NCBI GenBank assembly: GCA_002398565.1
Contig: DGZP01000112.1
Location: 1-64,000 of the forward strand
Source: Proteiniphilum sp. UBA4977
GTDB lineage: Bacteria > Bacteroidota > Bacteroidia > Bacteroidales > Dysgonomonadaceae
Direction of reading: 5' to 3'
DNA length: 64,000 nt
The notes beneath the pieces are model-generated. The model was not told the origin of the DNA. It made no database searches and was given only the letters and a program-made list of their open reading frames with translations. The position numbers and the translations under genes are program-made. Positions 27,042 to 35,939 of this stretch are shown here, piece by piece; position 1 is the first letter of the stretch, and every line of letters starts with the position of its first letter.

Positions 27042-28706
27042 TTAATAACCCGGATTTTGTTCCTTGGCCAAATTGGGATTAAGTCCTGTCTCCCGCAATG
27101 GGATGGGGAACCATATCTTATAAGGTTTCCAGTTCAGGTGCAAATCGCGAACTCTTTTATTTGGATCACCGGCATCAGGATTAAGTGACATAATCGCATC
27201 ATTCAGCCTGTCGAAACGGAACAGATCAATCCTTCTTTTGCTTTCATAACATAATTCCCGGCTACGCTCCTCGAGCAGTTCATCGATAAAATTAGGTTTA
27301 TGATATGCGGCATTCAATTCTTCTAAAGTATGACCATTTGCCACATTACGTTCGCGGATCTGTGTAAGATAACCCCTTGCTGATGTCTCGTCACCCGTGA
27401 AAAAAAGGGCCTCGGCATACTGCAGTAGCACATCGGCAAACCGCAGTAGCGGAACGGAAATTGCAGAGCCATTAATATGTATCATCTTTTCTTGTGGTGC
27501 CATATGACGATATTTACCGGCACCATTATTCCAGAATGTAGGGCCATTACTCGCCACAGGTTTATAATAATTGACACCATCTATGTTTTCAAGCGTCGAG
27601 TTAACACCATAAGGTCCTGTAATATTATGAGCATAGCGCGTATCCAAAGTACGATCGTAGGTAGAGGCAAACTCCACCGTCGGGCGATGAGCGGCCCATG
27701 ATCCACCGTATAGTTGCACATTTCCCCCTGGGGCAAACAGATAATTAATATTGGGGAAATTATCACCTCCAGTCACCAATGCATATTCTGCGGTAAACAA
27801 ACACTCTTCCTGTTGGTGTGATTTGGTGGTCTCCCTAAACAGATAATCATAATGATCAATCAAGTGAAAAGGGCTATTTTCTACCACATCTTTCAAAATC
27901 TCCTGGGCATTCACACTCATCTGACCAGCATCTACCCATTGAAAACTGTTCAACGGGAAATTCAATTCTTCACCGGCTTGATAACGCTTACAAGCAGCCA
28001 GATAATTGTAAATCACGCCTAAATAGCCCTTGGCTGTCCACGCACTGGCCCTTCCGGAGAGGGGAGCGGTCGGAGAGAGATTTTCTTCGGCAAACAACAT
28101 ATCTGGAATAATCAATTCCGTGTAAATCACTTCCAGACTTTCACGGGGAGCCTGCGGATCGGGCGAGGAAGTAGTGTTCATTGGCACCCCTCCAAACAAT
28201 GATGCCAGATGATAGTAAAAAAACGCGCGCAGAAACCGGGCTTCCGCCATTATCTGAGTCATATTTGCCTGTTCCTGTTCGCCGGACGTCTCAAATACTG
28301 CAGCTTTATCCAACAACGTGTTGCACCGCATGATACCAGCATAATAGGCAATCCAAAAATCACTAATAGGCACATTGGAGATTCCAAACGATGCTATGCC
28401 AAACTGATTGATATCTATTGCTGTGGCATTTTGGTTTAAAATCAGCTCATCCGTTCCCACACTCAACATATATTGCAATCCATACATATATGTTCCTTCT
28501 TGTACGGTCCTTCCGGGCAGACTCTGCATATTGATTGCATCATAACAACCTACCAAGGCCGTTTCAAATTCCTTTACTGTTTTGTAACTGTTTTCCGGCG
28601 AAGTGGTTGAATAGGGTATTTTTTCCAAAAAACCAACATCCTCACAGGATGTAAACAGACTAAAAATCAGGAACAGACCATAAAAATAGTTTTTTATCGT
28701 TTTCAT
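27042..28706 (-). CDS. SusD-like glycan-binding lipoprotein (pair 1)
   Basis: A 554-residue lipoprotein (lipobox LFTSC) of the SusD/RagB family. The family layout is present: YSTTSPENSYKTVKEFETAL near the N-terminus, helical TPR-like segments (AEARFLRAFFYYHLASLFGG) and the C-terminal ERSRELCYESKRRIDLFRF, then LRETGLNPNLAKEQNPGY at the end. SusD proteins cap the matching SusC porin and help capture oligosaccharides. The gene follows its SusC partner by 21 bases. This pair lies next to the sigma/anti-sigma genes, so it is the one most directly tied to signalling. Confidence 0.95.
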   Translation of the reverse strand: MKTIKNYFYGLFLIFSLFTSCEDVGFLEKIPYSTTSPENSYKTVKEFETALVGCYDAINMQSLPGRTVQEGTYMYGLQYMLSVGTDELILNQNATAIDINQFGIASFGISNVPISDFWIAYYAGIMRCNTLLDKAAVFETSGEQEQANMTQIMAEARFLRAFFYYHLASLFGGVPMNTTSSPDPQAPRESLEVIYTELIIPDMLFAEENLSPTAPLSGRASAWTAKGYLGVIYNYLAACKRYQAGEELNFPLNSFQWVDAGQMSVNAQEILKDVVENSPFHLIDHYDYLFRETTKSHQQEECLFTAEYALVTGGDNFPNINYLFAPGGNVQLYGGSWAAHRPTVEFASTYDRTLDTRYAHNITGPYGVNSTLENIDGVNYYKPVASNGPTFWNNGAGKYRHMAPQEKMIHINGSAISVPLLRFADVLLQYAEALFFTGDETSARGYLTQIRERNVANGHTLEELNAAYHKPNFIDELLEERSRELCYESKRRIDLFRFDRLNDAIMSLNPDAGDPNKRVRDLHLNWKPYKIWFPIPLRETGLNPNLAKEQNPGY

Positions 28707-28727
28707 TGTTATTATATTGTCTTAAAG

Positions 28728-31700
28728 TTAGAAAGTTATATCAACACCGAACAAATAGGTACGTGCTCTCGGATATGCCAGGCGGTCATATCCCGGGAGC
28801 AGGTTATTATAAGATCGCACGTCGGGATCCAACCCACTGTAATTGGTCCATACATGCAAATTATCAACGGATACATGCGCTTTCAGATTGGATACTCCTA
28901 GCGTTTTCGCTACTTTCGGTTGGAAATTGTACGAAAGAGACAATGTCCGGAATCGCAGGTAGGAGCCATCTTCCACATAATAGGTAGAAACATATTGATC
29001 GGTATTGTTTCTTGTTATGGATGCATATCGGTTCGATGGATTTTCCGGCGTCCAGCGGTTTTCCCAGTAGGCTCTGGTTAAATTGTACTGATCAGCTCCC
29101 TGCCCTGCTTCTACACGAGTAGGGAATGCATTAAATATGTCATTGCCATAGACACCCTCCAGGAACATGTGGAGCGTAAAGTTTCGGTAGCTGAACTCAT
29201 TGGTAAACCCACCGGCAAATTTAGGATTACTGTTACTAATGATCCGGCGGTCATCCGCGTTGATCTCATTATTACCGTCCAGGTCTTTGTATTTAAATAC
29301 ACCCGGTATTGTTGCTGCACCGGATAAGTAGGGAATACCTTCCTTTAGTACATAATTACGTTCATCGTGAGGAATAACGGGATCACTGTCATTCTGCCAT
29401 GTAAAATCCTTAATTTGATAGATTCCGTCAAATACATAGCCAAAGGCTGTTCCTAATGGCTCTCCCTCTTTAACAATACCCACATCTGTCAGGTATCCGC
29501 TTCCAAACGTTACTGGAATATCAGCTGTACCTCCAAGGCTAAGTATCTTATTCTTATTGAAATATATATTAAACATTGAATTCCACTGAAAGTCTCGGGT
29601 GTCCAAGTTGATCGTATTCAAGGTAAGCTCCAGCCCTTTATTCTCCATATCCCCAATATTCTGCCACTGTTTCACAAAACCTGTCTGGCCTGCAATTTCA
29701 GAGTTTAACAACATACCGTTCGTAATCTTGTAATAGGTCTCAGCAGTAAGGGCCAATCGTCCTTTTAATATGGCTACATCCAGTCCCAGGTTATACTGTT
29801 GAGTGGTTTCCCACTTAAGAGAGGAGTTTTCGGCTGTTGTTGGAGCCGTACCATAAACCAGGTTTCCATTGCTCGCATAGTAAACGGGGGAAAGTTCGGC
29901 CAAGCTTTGATAAGGAGTTATACGATCATTACCCGTTACCCCATAACTCAAACGAACTCGAAGATCGGAAAATAGATCCTGCTTTTTCATGAACGGCTCA
30001 TTGAATGCACGCCAGGCAAAGGCAATGGATGGGAAATAACCGAACCGATTTCCCCTCCCGAAATTGGATGAGCCATCAGCTCTTAGAGTTCCAGTAAATA
30101 TATACCTATTTTTGATGCCATAATTCAACCGCCCGAAAAAAGACATCCGGTTGGTTTCCGTTGTATTGGTTGTTGTGGGGTGTGTAATGAGCGCTTTGGA
30201 CATATCAAACGCCCCTGTCGACTGGTCTTCAAAATTTTCAGCTCTTGTGAAAAGTGTTTCCCATTTGTACGTATTTAGTTCGAAGCCTGCCACTCCACTA
30301 AGGATATGTCCTTTGATCACCGTCTTATCATAATTCAATGTATTAGTCTGGGAAAAAGCATTGGTTTGTGTATGCCTTAACGAAGCCCTGCCATTGGGTA
30401 TGCGACCCCAAATCGTATTACTCCCGAAAAATTCGGTTAGCTTGGATGAAGTTGCGGTACCGCCACCTTGAATCCGTAACCTTAACCCTTTCATAATGGA
30501 ATATTCTACAAAAGCATTTCCAATGAAACGATTAAAATCTGTTACACGATGGGATTCAAGAATATTCGACTTTAAACTTACCGGTTCATCTTCCGATGTC
30601 TCATCATAGATCAGTACCGGTCGGAAGGTATAAATTTCCTGTATCAGTCCTGTCCAGGATCCACCACCACCACCACTGGATGCAACTCCTGAATTCTGGG
30701 TTTTTCCCCAGATCACATTAGCTCCTAACTTAATTCTATCGGACACCTGATGATCTAACCTGATACGTCCCGAATAAGCAGTAAAATCATTTCTCTTAAC
30801 CAGTGCATTAATATTTTCGTATCCCAATGCAGCGGAATAGGTCGTATTATCTCTTCCTCCCTGCATAGAGAGATTGAGCTGGGATACGGTACCCTGGCGG
30901 AAAAGTTCATCCTGCCAATTGTAACTAGGTAATTGGGACACATCTTTAGGAGAATCAAGATTCCCATCACCATCGCTATCCACCGACCAGGCTCTGTTGT
31001 TAGGGGCCTTTTCATAACGGTAATTGACATATTCCTGACCACCAATCATATCAATACACTTCGTAATTTCTGAAATGCCGTAAGAAAAATTAGCTATAAT
31101 ATTTGTTTTCCCGGCTCTGCCGGACTTGGTTGTAATCAAAACGACCCCGTTGGCTCCTCTTGCCCCGTAAATAGCAGCAGCAGAAGCATCTTTGAGGATA
31201 TCAACAGAAGCAATATCAGCGGGATTTATAAAAGCCATAGGATTACCACTCGTTGAATTACCGATATTCGAGGTAGCCACTTCGCTTTCATTCACATCCA
31301 TCGGTATGCCATCGATCACATAGAGTGGTTGGGTACCCGCATTAATAGAGTTGGCCCCCCGGATTTCAATACTAATTCCACCACCCGGTTCACCAGAATG
31401 AGAATTCACCCTCACTCCTGCAATTTTTCCCTGCAACGCCTCAGCGAGAGTGGAAGAGTTTGTCTTTGTTAAATCTTCGGCCCGTAAACTTGCAATTGAA
31501 CCTGTTAAATCGCCTCTTCTCATAGAGCCGTAGCCCACAACTACCAACTCATCCAAAGATTTCAAATCTTCCTGCAATACAATATTATAGGTAGTTCGCT
31601 CGTTCGTACTGATCTCCTGTGTCAAATACCCGATATAGGAGATTTGAAGGATCGCATTATTAGCTACTGACAGTGAAAAACCACCGTCAATATTGGTAAC

Positions 31701-32213
31701 AGTTCCATTGGTCGTTCCCTTTTCAATAATATTGGCGCCAATAACTGCTTCACCACTTTTATCTACAACCCTGCCGATCACATTTTTCTTCTGTTGGATT
31801 ATCCCTTCGCTTTTTGAACTACTCTCCTTTATCGACTTATTCGTCTCTTTTTTATACAACGAAACCTGTCGCTCAACCACAGAATATCTCAGTTCCGTAT
31901 TTTTCAGCAGTGTTTCCAGTATAACATAAATTGACTCGTTTGTAGCTTGGATTGATGTTTCTTTGTTAAGCTCCCGTTTCACATCATCCGTAATCAGAAA
32001 TACGTAATTACTCCTTTTTTCAATTTCAGCAAGAGCCTTCCTGATCGTCACATTTTTCAAATTCAATGAGAGATCATTCCGTTGTGAATATACATTCTCT
32101 GCCGAAATTGATAACAGGCAGAGAAAAGCAAATAACACTGAAATTTTCATGATTCTTAGGGTTGTGTAGAAACTTTTACAAGCGACCTGGTAAGATTTAA
32201 TTTTTTCTTTCAT
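28728..32213 (-). CDS. SusC-like TonB-dependent transporter with STN signalling domain (pair 1)
   Basis: A 1161-residue outer-membrane transporter. After the signal (about 22-43) comes an STN/secretin-like domain (about 46-120: LNLKNVTIRKALAEIEKRS), then a carboxypeptidase-D-regulatory-like domain (about 145-220), a TonB-box-like DELVVVGYGS, a plug (GKIAGVRVNSHSGEPGGG, GVVLITTKSG) and the barrel ending in a final aromatic strand (FGVDITF). The STN domain marks transporters that signal through FecR-type anti-sigma factors, and the fecR gene lies directly upstream. The other two SusC proteins here lack STN. Its 92-base leader has no recognisable housekeeping promoter and is opposed by a candidate antisense RNA. 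Confidence 0.96.
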   Translation of the reverse strand: MKEKIKSYQVACKSFYTTLRIMKISVLFAFLCLLSISAENVYSQRNDLSLNLKNVTIRKALAEIEKRSNYVFLITDDVKRELNKETSIQATNESIYVILETLLKNTELRYSVVERQVSLYKKETNKSIKESSSKSEGIIQQKKNVIGRVVDKSGEAVIGANIIEKGTTNGTVTNIDGGFSLSVANNAILQISYIGYLTQEISTNERTTYNIVLQEDLKSLDELVVVGYGSMRRGDLTGSIASLRAEDLTKTNSSTLAEALQGKIAGVRVNSHSGEPGGGISIEIRGANSINAGTQPLYVIDGIPMDVNESEVATSNIGNSTSGNPMAFINPADIASVDILKDASAAAIYGARGANGVVLITTKSGRAGKTNIIANFSYGISEITKCIDMIGGQEYVNYRYEKAPNNRAWSVDSDGDGNLDSPKDVSQLPSYNWQDELFRQGTVSQLNLSMQGGRDNTTYSAALGYENINALVKRNDFTAYSGRIRLDHQVSDRIKLGANVIWGKTQNSGVASSGGGGGSWTGLIQEIYTFRPVLIYDETSEDEPVSLKSNILESHRVTDFNRFIGNAFVEYSIMKGLRLRIQGGGTATSSKLTEFFGSNTIWGRIPNGRASLRHTQTNAFSQTNTLNYDKTVIKGHILSGVAGFELNTYKWETLFTRAENFEDQSTGAFDMSKALITHPTTTNTTETNRMSFFGRLNYGIKNRYIFTGTLRADGSSNFGRGNRFGYFPSIAFAWRAFNEPFMKKQDLFSDLRVRLSYGVTGNDRITPYQSLAELSPVYYASNGNLVYGTAPTTAENSSLKWETTQQYNLGLDVAILKGRLALTAETYYKITNGMLLNSEIAGQTGFVKQWQNIGDMENKGLELTLNTINLDTRDFQWNSMFNIYFNKNKILSLGGTADIPVTFGSGYLTDVGIVKEGEPLGTAFGYVFDGIYQIKDFTWQNDSDPVIPHDERNYVLKEGIPYLSGAATIPGVFKYKDLDGNNEINADDRRIISNSNPKFAGGFTNEFSYRNFTLHMFLEGVYGNDIFNAFPTRVEAGQGADQYNLTRAYWENRWTPENPSNRYASITRNNTDQYVSTYYVEDGSYLRFRTLSLSYNFQPKVAKTLGVSNLKAHVSVDNLHVWTNYSGLDPDVRSYNNLLPGYDRLAYPRARTYLFGVDITF

Positions 32214-32220
32214 ACATTTG
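32213..32220 (+). promoter_or_regulatory. -7-type promoter box for antisense RNA candidate
   Basis: TACATTTG is a perfect match to the Bacteroidales -7 consensus TAnnTTTG, on the strand opposite to susC and touching the susC start codon. No convincing TTTG -33 box is present 19-21 bases upstream, which weakens the call. Transcription would start near 32226. Confidence 0.4.
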
Positions 32221-32225
32221 TAATG

Positions 32226-32312
32226 AATTTTAGTTTACCTAATTAATGGTTAGTTTTAGATTGATTTTCACCCGATCGGACAATGTGCCAGCATTGTCCG
32301 ATTTTTTATTTT
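32226..32312 (+). ncRNA. Candidate cis-antisense RNA against the susC leader
   Basis: A promoter-like box at 32213-32220 and an intrinsic terminator at 32275-32312 would define a plus-strand RNA of about 86 nt. It would be complementary to the whole susC leader and to the last few bases of fecR. There is no plus-strand protein gene nearby that would need this terminator. Antisense RNAs in this place (between anti-sigma gene and susC, opposite to susC) are known from Bacteroides fragilis loci such as Don, where they repress the transporter. The start site is inferred; the terminator is seen directly. Confidence 0.5.
32275..32312 (+). terminator. Intrinsic terminator on the plus strand
   Basis: Perfect 11-bp stem: ATCGGACAATG (32275-32285) pairs with CATTGTCCGAT (32292-32302) around a 6-base loop. 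It is followed on the plus strand by TTTTATTTTTT. In the minus direction the hairpin has no T-run after it, so it points against susC transcription. Confidence 0.8.
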
Positions 32313-33484
32313 TTGGTAATATAAATGATATTGTCTTTCCGATCATAAATAGTGGAAGAGAGAACGGAAACGGAAGTCATAACGCTGTCTAGATTATCGG
32401 AAAGGAACAATTTCCCCGAACAGGACTTATCGTTCAGCGTAATATCAGGACTACTTTCAAACTGCACGTTATAATATCTTCCTATTTTTCTGAGAATCTC
32501 CGATATCGGCGTTTCTTCAAATTCAAGAATTCCTTTTGTCCAGCTAACATATTCCGATACGTTAACGGATCCTTTTACGATGTCACTACCCATGACTTCA
32601 ATTTTCTCATTGGGTAACAATTCTGTCATATAACGATCTGCAGTTTTAATTTTCACCTTTCCATCCACCAACACAACTGTTTTCCTAATATCTTCATTAT
32701 AAGCGGAAATATTGAAAGAAGTGCCATGCACCTGAATTTCCATATCCCCTACATGTGCAATAAACGGGATCCGAGGGTTATGCGCTACATCGATAAAAAC
32801 CTCTCCATTCACATATACTTCTCTTTTCTTCCCTGTAAAATTCGATGGAAAATCGAACTGAGTTCCTGAATTCAACCATACTTCGGTGCCATCAGAAAGA
32901 GTGAGGTTCGCTCGTTTTCCATACGGGACAATTAATTTATTTAATTCCGTTTTAGCCAGTAATAACTCCTTTGGAGAATCCATACTGTCGGTAACCAACG
33001 CTTTACCCTCTTTTGTGAGATCTATGTGCGATTTATGGGTAATATTTATTTTTTCCTTTCCCGAGATAAGCATTATCTCTCTTTCGGGAAGTGTTTCCCC
33101 AATAATAACCTCTTCCGACAGGACATTTTTTTCAAGGGTACTAAATAAGACGGACAGAATACCTATCACCAATACCGCAGCCGCAGAAGCAATCCTCAGG
33201 AATAACTGACGTCTCTTATAGCGATTAATTTTCAAAGAGATCGCATTATAAATATCATTTTTTTCATATTCTGATAATGGATTCCGATTGATCTCAATCG
33301 CACGGAATTGGACTATTGCCTCCTGCAGTGCTTTTTCCAGATGCGGATTGTCAATCAGAATATTTCTCCAATATTCATCCAACTCTTTCGTTTGACAAAG
33401 TCTCCATCTGATAAAAGTTTCATCAAGAAGGAAGTCATAATCGTCTTGATAAGAGCTATTTTCGCCTTTTTCACAATTCCTCAC
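32306..33484 (-). CDS. FecR-like anti-sigma factor
   Basis: A 392-residue inner-membrane protein with a cytoplasmic N-terminal region (1-92), one membrane helix (about 94-116, LFLRIASAAAVLVIGILSVLF), a periplasmic FecR domain (about 185-275: VPYGKRANLTLSDGTEVWLNSG, GEVFIDVAHNP, VHGTSFNISAY) and a C-terminal DUF4974-like domain (ILRKIGRYYNVQFE). It would hold the ECF sigma factor inactive until the STN domain of the SusC at 28728-32213 signals that glycan is bound. The sigma gene is 283 bases upstream and susC 92 bases downstream, the usual order of such trios. Confidence 0.94.
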   Translation of the reverse strand: MRNCEKGENSSYQDDYDFLLDETFIRWRLCQTKELDEYWRNILIDNPHLEKALQEAIVQFRAIEINRNPLSEYEKNDIYNAISLKINRYKRRQLFLRIASAAAVLVIGILSVLFSTLEKNVLSEEVIIGETLPEREIMLISGKEKINITHKSHIDLTKEGKALVTDSMDSPKELLLAKTELNKLIVPYGKRANLTLSDGTEVWLNSGTQFDFPSNFTGKKREVYVNGEVFIDVAHNPRIPFIAHVGDMEIQVHGTSFNISAYNEDIRKTVVLVDGKVKIKTADRYMTELLPNEKIEVMGSDIVKGSVNVSEYVSWTKGILEFEETPISEILRKIGRYYNVQFESSPDITLNDKSCSGKLFLSDNLDSVMTSVSVLSSTIYDRKDNIIYITKK

Positions 33485-33768
33485 AATAATCCACTTTTTA
33501 GTAATGACTGTATTATTACTCTTTCGTGGACATAAAAAAAGAAGAAAATCTATTTTTTAACAATTACTCTTTCAAAAGGATGGCAGGAAATTTGGACATT
33601 TAACACCAGAAACCGAAGAAGGATGTTTTTTTCTTACACCATCCTTTTCATACGATTAAAATTATTTATTGTCAAATGTATCGTATGAAACTCGCTTTAA
33701 TCATTTACCTGTTTGATAATGATTATCATGCTCGTTTCATATTAAGGAACTTACAATGTGAGTATTCG
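33485..33768 (-). promoter_or_regulatory. Sigma-fecR intergenic region with inverted repeats and a Fur-box-like site
   Basis: This 284-base gap is the longest in the window. It holds a perfect 11-bp inverted repeat (33646-33656 TTTCATACGAT; 33680-33690 ATCGTATGAAA) and an overlapping 10-bp inverted repeat (33574-33583 AAAAGGATGG; 33639-33648). At 33715-33733, GATAATGATTATCATGCTC matches 16 of 19 bases of the classical Fur box. No T-run follows the hairpins on the minus strand, so they do not look like terminators. They may mark a promoter region for fecR or a regulator site; this is not established. Confidence 0.35.
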
Positions 33769-34392
33769 TTACAAAAAACGTTGAAGCATCAATATCAGAG
33801 AGAATAGAGTCATTGCTTCAGACAAGTCATCATCAGAAGCCTGTTGCCGCAACTTTTCCATTGTCCTATACAATAGTTTTCGGGCGGATTCCTCTTGAAT
33901 ATTGAGTATGCTTGCAATCTCTTTATGTTCCAGACCTATCATATATTTCAGATAAACAACTTCCCTTTGATTAGCTGTTAATCCTTCCAAGAGTGAGGAG
34001 ACTTTTCTCTTCAGCATCTCGGCTTTTTCACTGTTAATTAAATGATCCAGGACAGTCACATCTACAGTGAAAGATTCGGTTACTGCTACCAGGGATTCTT
34101 CATTCATCTTTTTTTGGGAAAGGTCTATCAGTCTGTTTTTGAAAGATTTGAAGATATAAGCAGTGGTATTTTTCACATGAGCTAATTTGACTCTATGGAT
34201 ATAAAGCTTAAAGAATGTGTCTTGAATGGCATCTTTGCACAAATCTCTCCGGAAACCCAAACTCACACCATATGAATATAAATTATCCACATAGGAGTTA
34301 TAAATACTGGAAAAAGAGAAGTGATCCCCTTTTTCCACAAAGCTCTTCCAGTGTAAATCAACATCTATAATACTATTATCAAGCATCAGCAA
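33769..34392 (-). CDS. ECF-type RNA polymerase sigma factor
   Basis: A 207-residue sigma-70 family protein of the extracytoplasmic-function type. Region 2 lies at about 27-95 (DLCKDAIQDTFFKLYIHRV) and region 4 at about 136-184 (LTANQREVVYLKYMIGLEHKEIASILNIQ), with the helix-turn-helix in the second half. Size and two-domain layout fit the family, and no extra domain is seen. With the FecR-like protein and the STN-bearing SusC it forms a FecI/FecR/FecA-type trans-envelope circuit that would switch on the locus when glycan is present. A terminator separates it from the upstream genes and a promoter-like site precedes it. An alternative start is Met3. Confidence 0.95.
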   Translation of the reverse strand: MLMLDNSIIDVDLHWKSFVEKGDHFSFSSIYNSYVDNLYSYGVSLGFRRDLCKDAIQDTFFKLYIHRVKLAHVKNTTAYIFKSFKNRLIDLSQKKMNEESLVAVTESFTVDVTVLDHLINSEKAEMLKRKVSSLLEGLTANQREVVYLKYMIGLEHKEIASILNIQEESARKLLYRTMEKLRQQASDDDLSEAMTLFSLILMLQRFL

Positions 34393-34416
34393 TCTTTTAC
34401 TCTGATATCAAGAAAA

Positions 34417-34448
34417 CAAAATAACACCATTTTCTTTATGTTAGCAAA
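34417..34448 (-). promoter_or_regulatory. Promoter-like site for the sigma factor gene
   Basis: On the minus strand, TTTG (34448-34445) is followed after 20 bases by TTATTTTG (34424-34417). This fits the Bacteroidales TTTG-N19-21-TAnnTTTG pattern with one mismatch. The predicted start site is close to 34410, leaving a short leader before the sigma ATG at 34392. The site fits basal expression of the sigma factor independent of the upstream genes. Confidence 0.42.
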
Positions 34449-34554
34449 CTTTCTGTTCTATATTTTTCCATTGTTGTCCCGGTAAAACCTATAATAAGGA
34501 TGATTGTTCTTAGTGGCTCCGTCTAACGAATGAATCAGGATTGGTTATCTTTAA

Positions 34555-34591
34555 CATTAAAAATAAACCTTCCGGGGGAATTACCGAAAGG
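34555..34591 (-). terminator. Intrinsic terminator after the upstream gene block
   Basis: On the minus strand CCTTTCGG (34591-34584) pairs with CCGGAAGG (34575-34568) over an 8-base loop, with one G-T pair. It is followed by TTTATTTTTAATG. The stem begins inside the last codons of the GH43 gene at 34581-35870 and its loop includes the stop codon. It separates block 1 from the sigma/fecR/susC block. Confidence 0.6.
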
Positions 34592-35870
34592 GTTCCTCTT
34601 CATTTTGGCTAATATTTTTTCCGGACACCAGTGATTTTTTCATTTTTATTTTCAATTTCCCGTTTATATCCTCCAACCAATAAAACTTAGGTCGTGCATT
34701 TTTATTGGGCGCATGATACGCAATTCTCAACTTCCCCTCTAAATCGGTAAATATCATGGCATGTCCACCACCGGTAATTTCCGAATTCAGAGGTTTTTCA
34801 TCCTGTATCCATTCTCCGTCCAATCTCCCATTTGAAGACCTTGCAACTCCAATTACATATCTGGAGGGGGATTTGGCAAAGCTAGACCATAGCATCAACA
34901 ATTCTCCATTGTTTGCCCGGTAGATAAAGGGTGAATCAGTTACATATCCTCTGACCCCATTAAAGGTTATAGTCCCGGCCCAAGGTGCTTCGGATGCCTT
35001 AAACAACAGGATAGGATCTCCTATCGTCGTTTTCAGATCAGAAGATAATTTTTGTGCATAGATTCTTCCTGCTCCATCCGGAACAGAATGGAAGGCCCTG
35101 CAAAAAAGCAACCATGGTCGGGAGTCATCATCCACATACAAATATCCATCCAGACAACGCCAGTCTGCAGGTGTTATCGGCTGATTCACCAAAGGTTTAT
35201 AAGGACCTTCCAATTTTTCTGACACCAAAGCGGAAGTTCCTTTCATTTTGGTTTCCGGGTTACTGAAGGAGGCAAAAACATAGTACTTTCCATTGTAATA
35301 ATAGGTATCAGGCGCCCAAAAATCCCTTGTTCCCCAAAAATCAGTAGGAGCTTCAAATGTTGTCCCAACACGGACCCAGTTCTCTAAATCGGGACTTTTG
35401 TAAAGTCCTATTTTGAGCCTATCATTGAGGTGCATATAATAGTGTTTCGATTTTTCATCCACATATACATATGGATCCCGGGCAGGCATATCATCCACAT
35501 GAATGGGATATGCCTTGTTGCCTCTATTCTTAGCCGCTTCCGTATTATTCGAGGAATTATTGCCTTTCCTAAGATCATTTCTCCATTTATTGAAACGCTT
35601 TTCCCCCAATATATCTTCCACTTCTGCCAGATAACATCTCGCGTTTTTATTTTTTTCTTCTTTATTATCGGGATTATCTGATGATCTTATCTCTAATTCT
35701 TTTTCCTGAAACTTTTCAATTGCCGTTATTAATTCTCTCTTCTCAGCTTCAGTCACCTTCACTGAATTAAGAATAGGGTCTAGCCTCCATTGTACTTGCC
35801 TTGATACTTCCTGTCCAAATGCAATTGCTGTAAAAAGGGTAAAAACTACAGTAAAAAATAAACTTCTCAT
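34581..35870 (-). CDS. GH43 glycosidase with N-terminal Spy-like helical domain
   Basis: A 429-residue secreted fusion. After the signal (about 1-20) comes a helical domain of about 80 residues (VKVTEAEKRELITAIEKF, ILGEKRFNKWRND) that resembles the whole product of the next gene upstream, 35940-36275. From about 120 a GH43 five-bladed propeller follows: ARDPYVYVD (Asp132, likely base), FWAPDTYYY (Asp188) and CLDGYLYVDDD (Asp241). The block where the acid is usually found reads VTDSPFIYR, with Asp where Glu is common. GGGHAMIF closes the propeller. The sugar is unknown; GH43 members release arabinose, xylose or galactose. It is the last gene of block 1. Confidence 0.85.
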   Translation of the reverse strand: MRSLFFTVVFTLFTAIAFGQEVSRQVQWRLDPILNSVKVTEAEKRELITAIEKFQEKELEIRSSDNPDNKEEKNKNARCYLAEVEDILGEKRFNKWRNDLRKGNNSSNNTEAAKNRGNKAYPIHVDDMPARDPYVYVDEKSKHYYMHLNDRLKIGLYKSPDLENWVRVGTTFEAPTDFWGTRDFWAPDTYYYNGKYYVFASFSNPETKMKGTSALVSEKLEGPYKPLVNQPITPADWRCLDGYLYVDDDSRPWLLFCRAFHSVPDGAGRIYAQKLSSDLKTTIGDPILLFKASEAPWAGTITFNGVRGYVTDSPFIYRANNGELLMLWSSFAKSPSRYVIGVARSSNGRLDGEWIQDEKPLNSEITGGGHAMIFTDLEGKLRIAYHAPNKNARPKFYWLEDINGKLKIKMKKSLVSGKNISQNEEEPFR

Positions 35871-35939
35871 GCTTATATATTTAAAATAAGAAAAACATCA
35901 TTCGTTCATAAAGTACACTTAATCAAATATTTATTCCTA

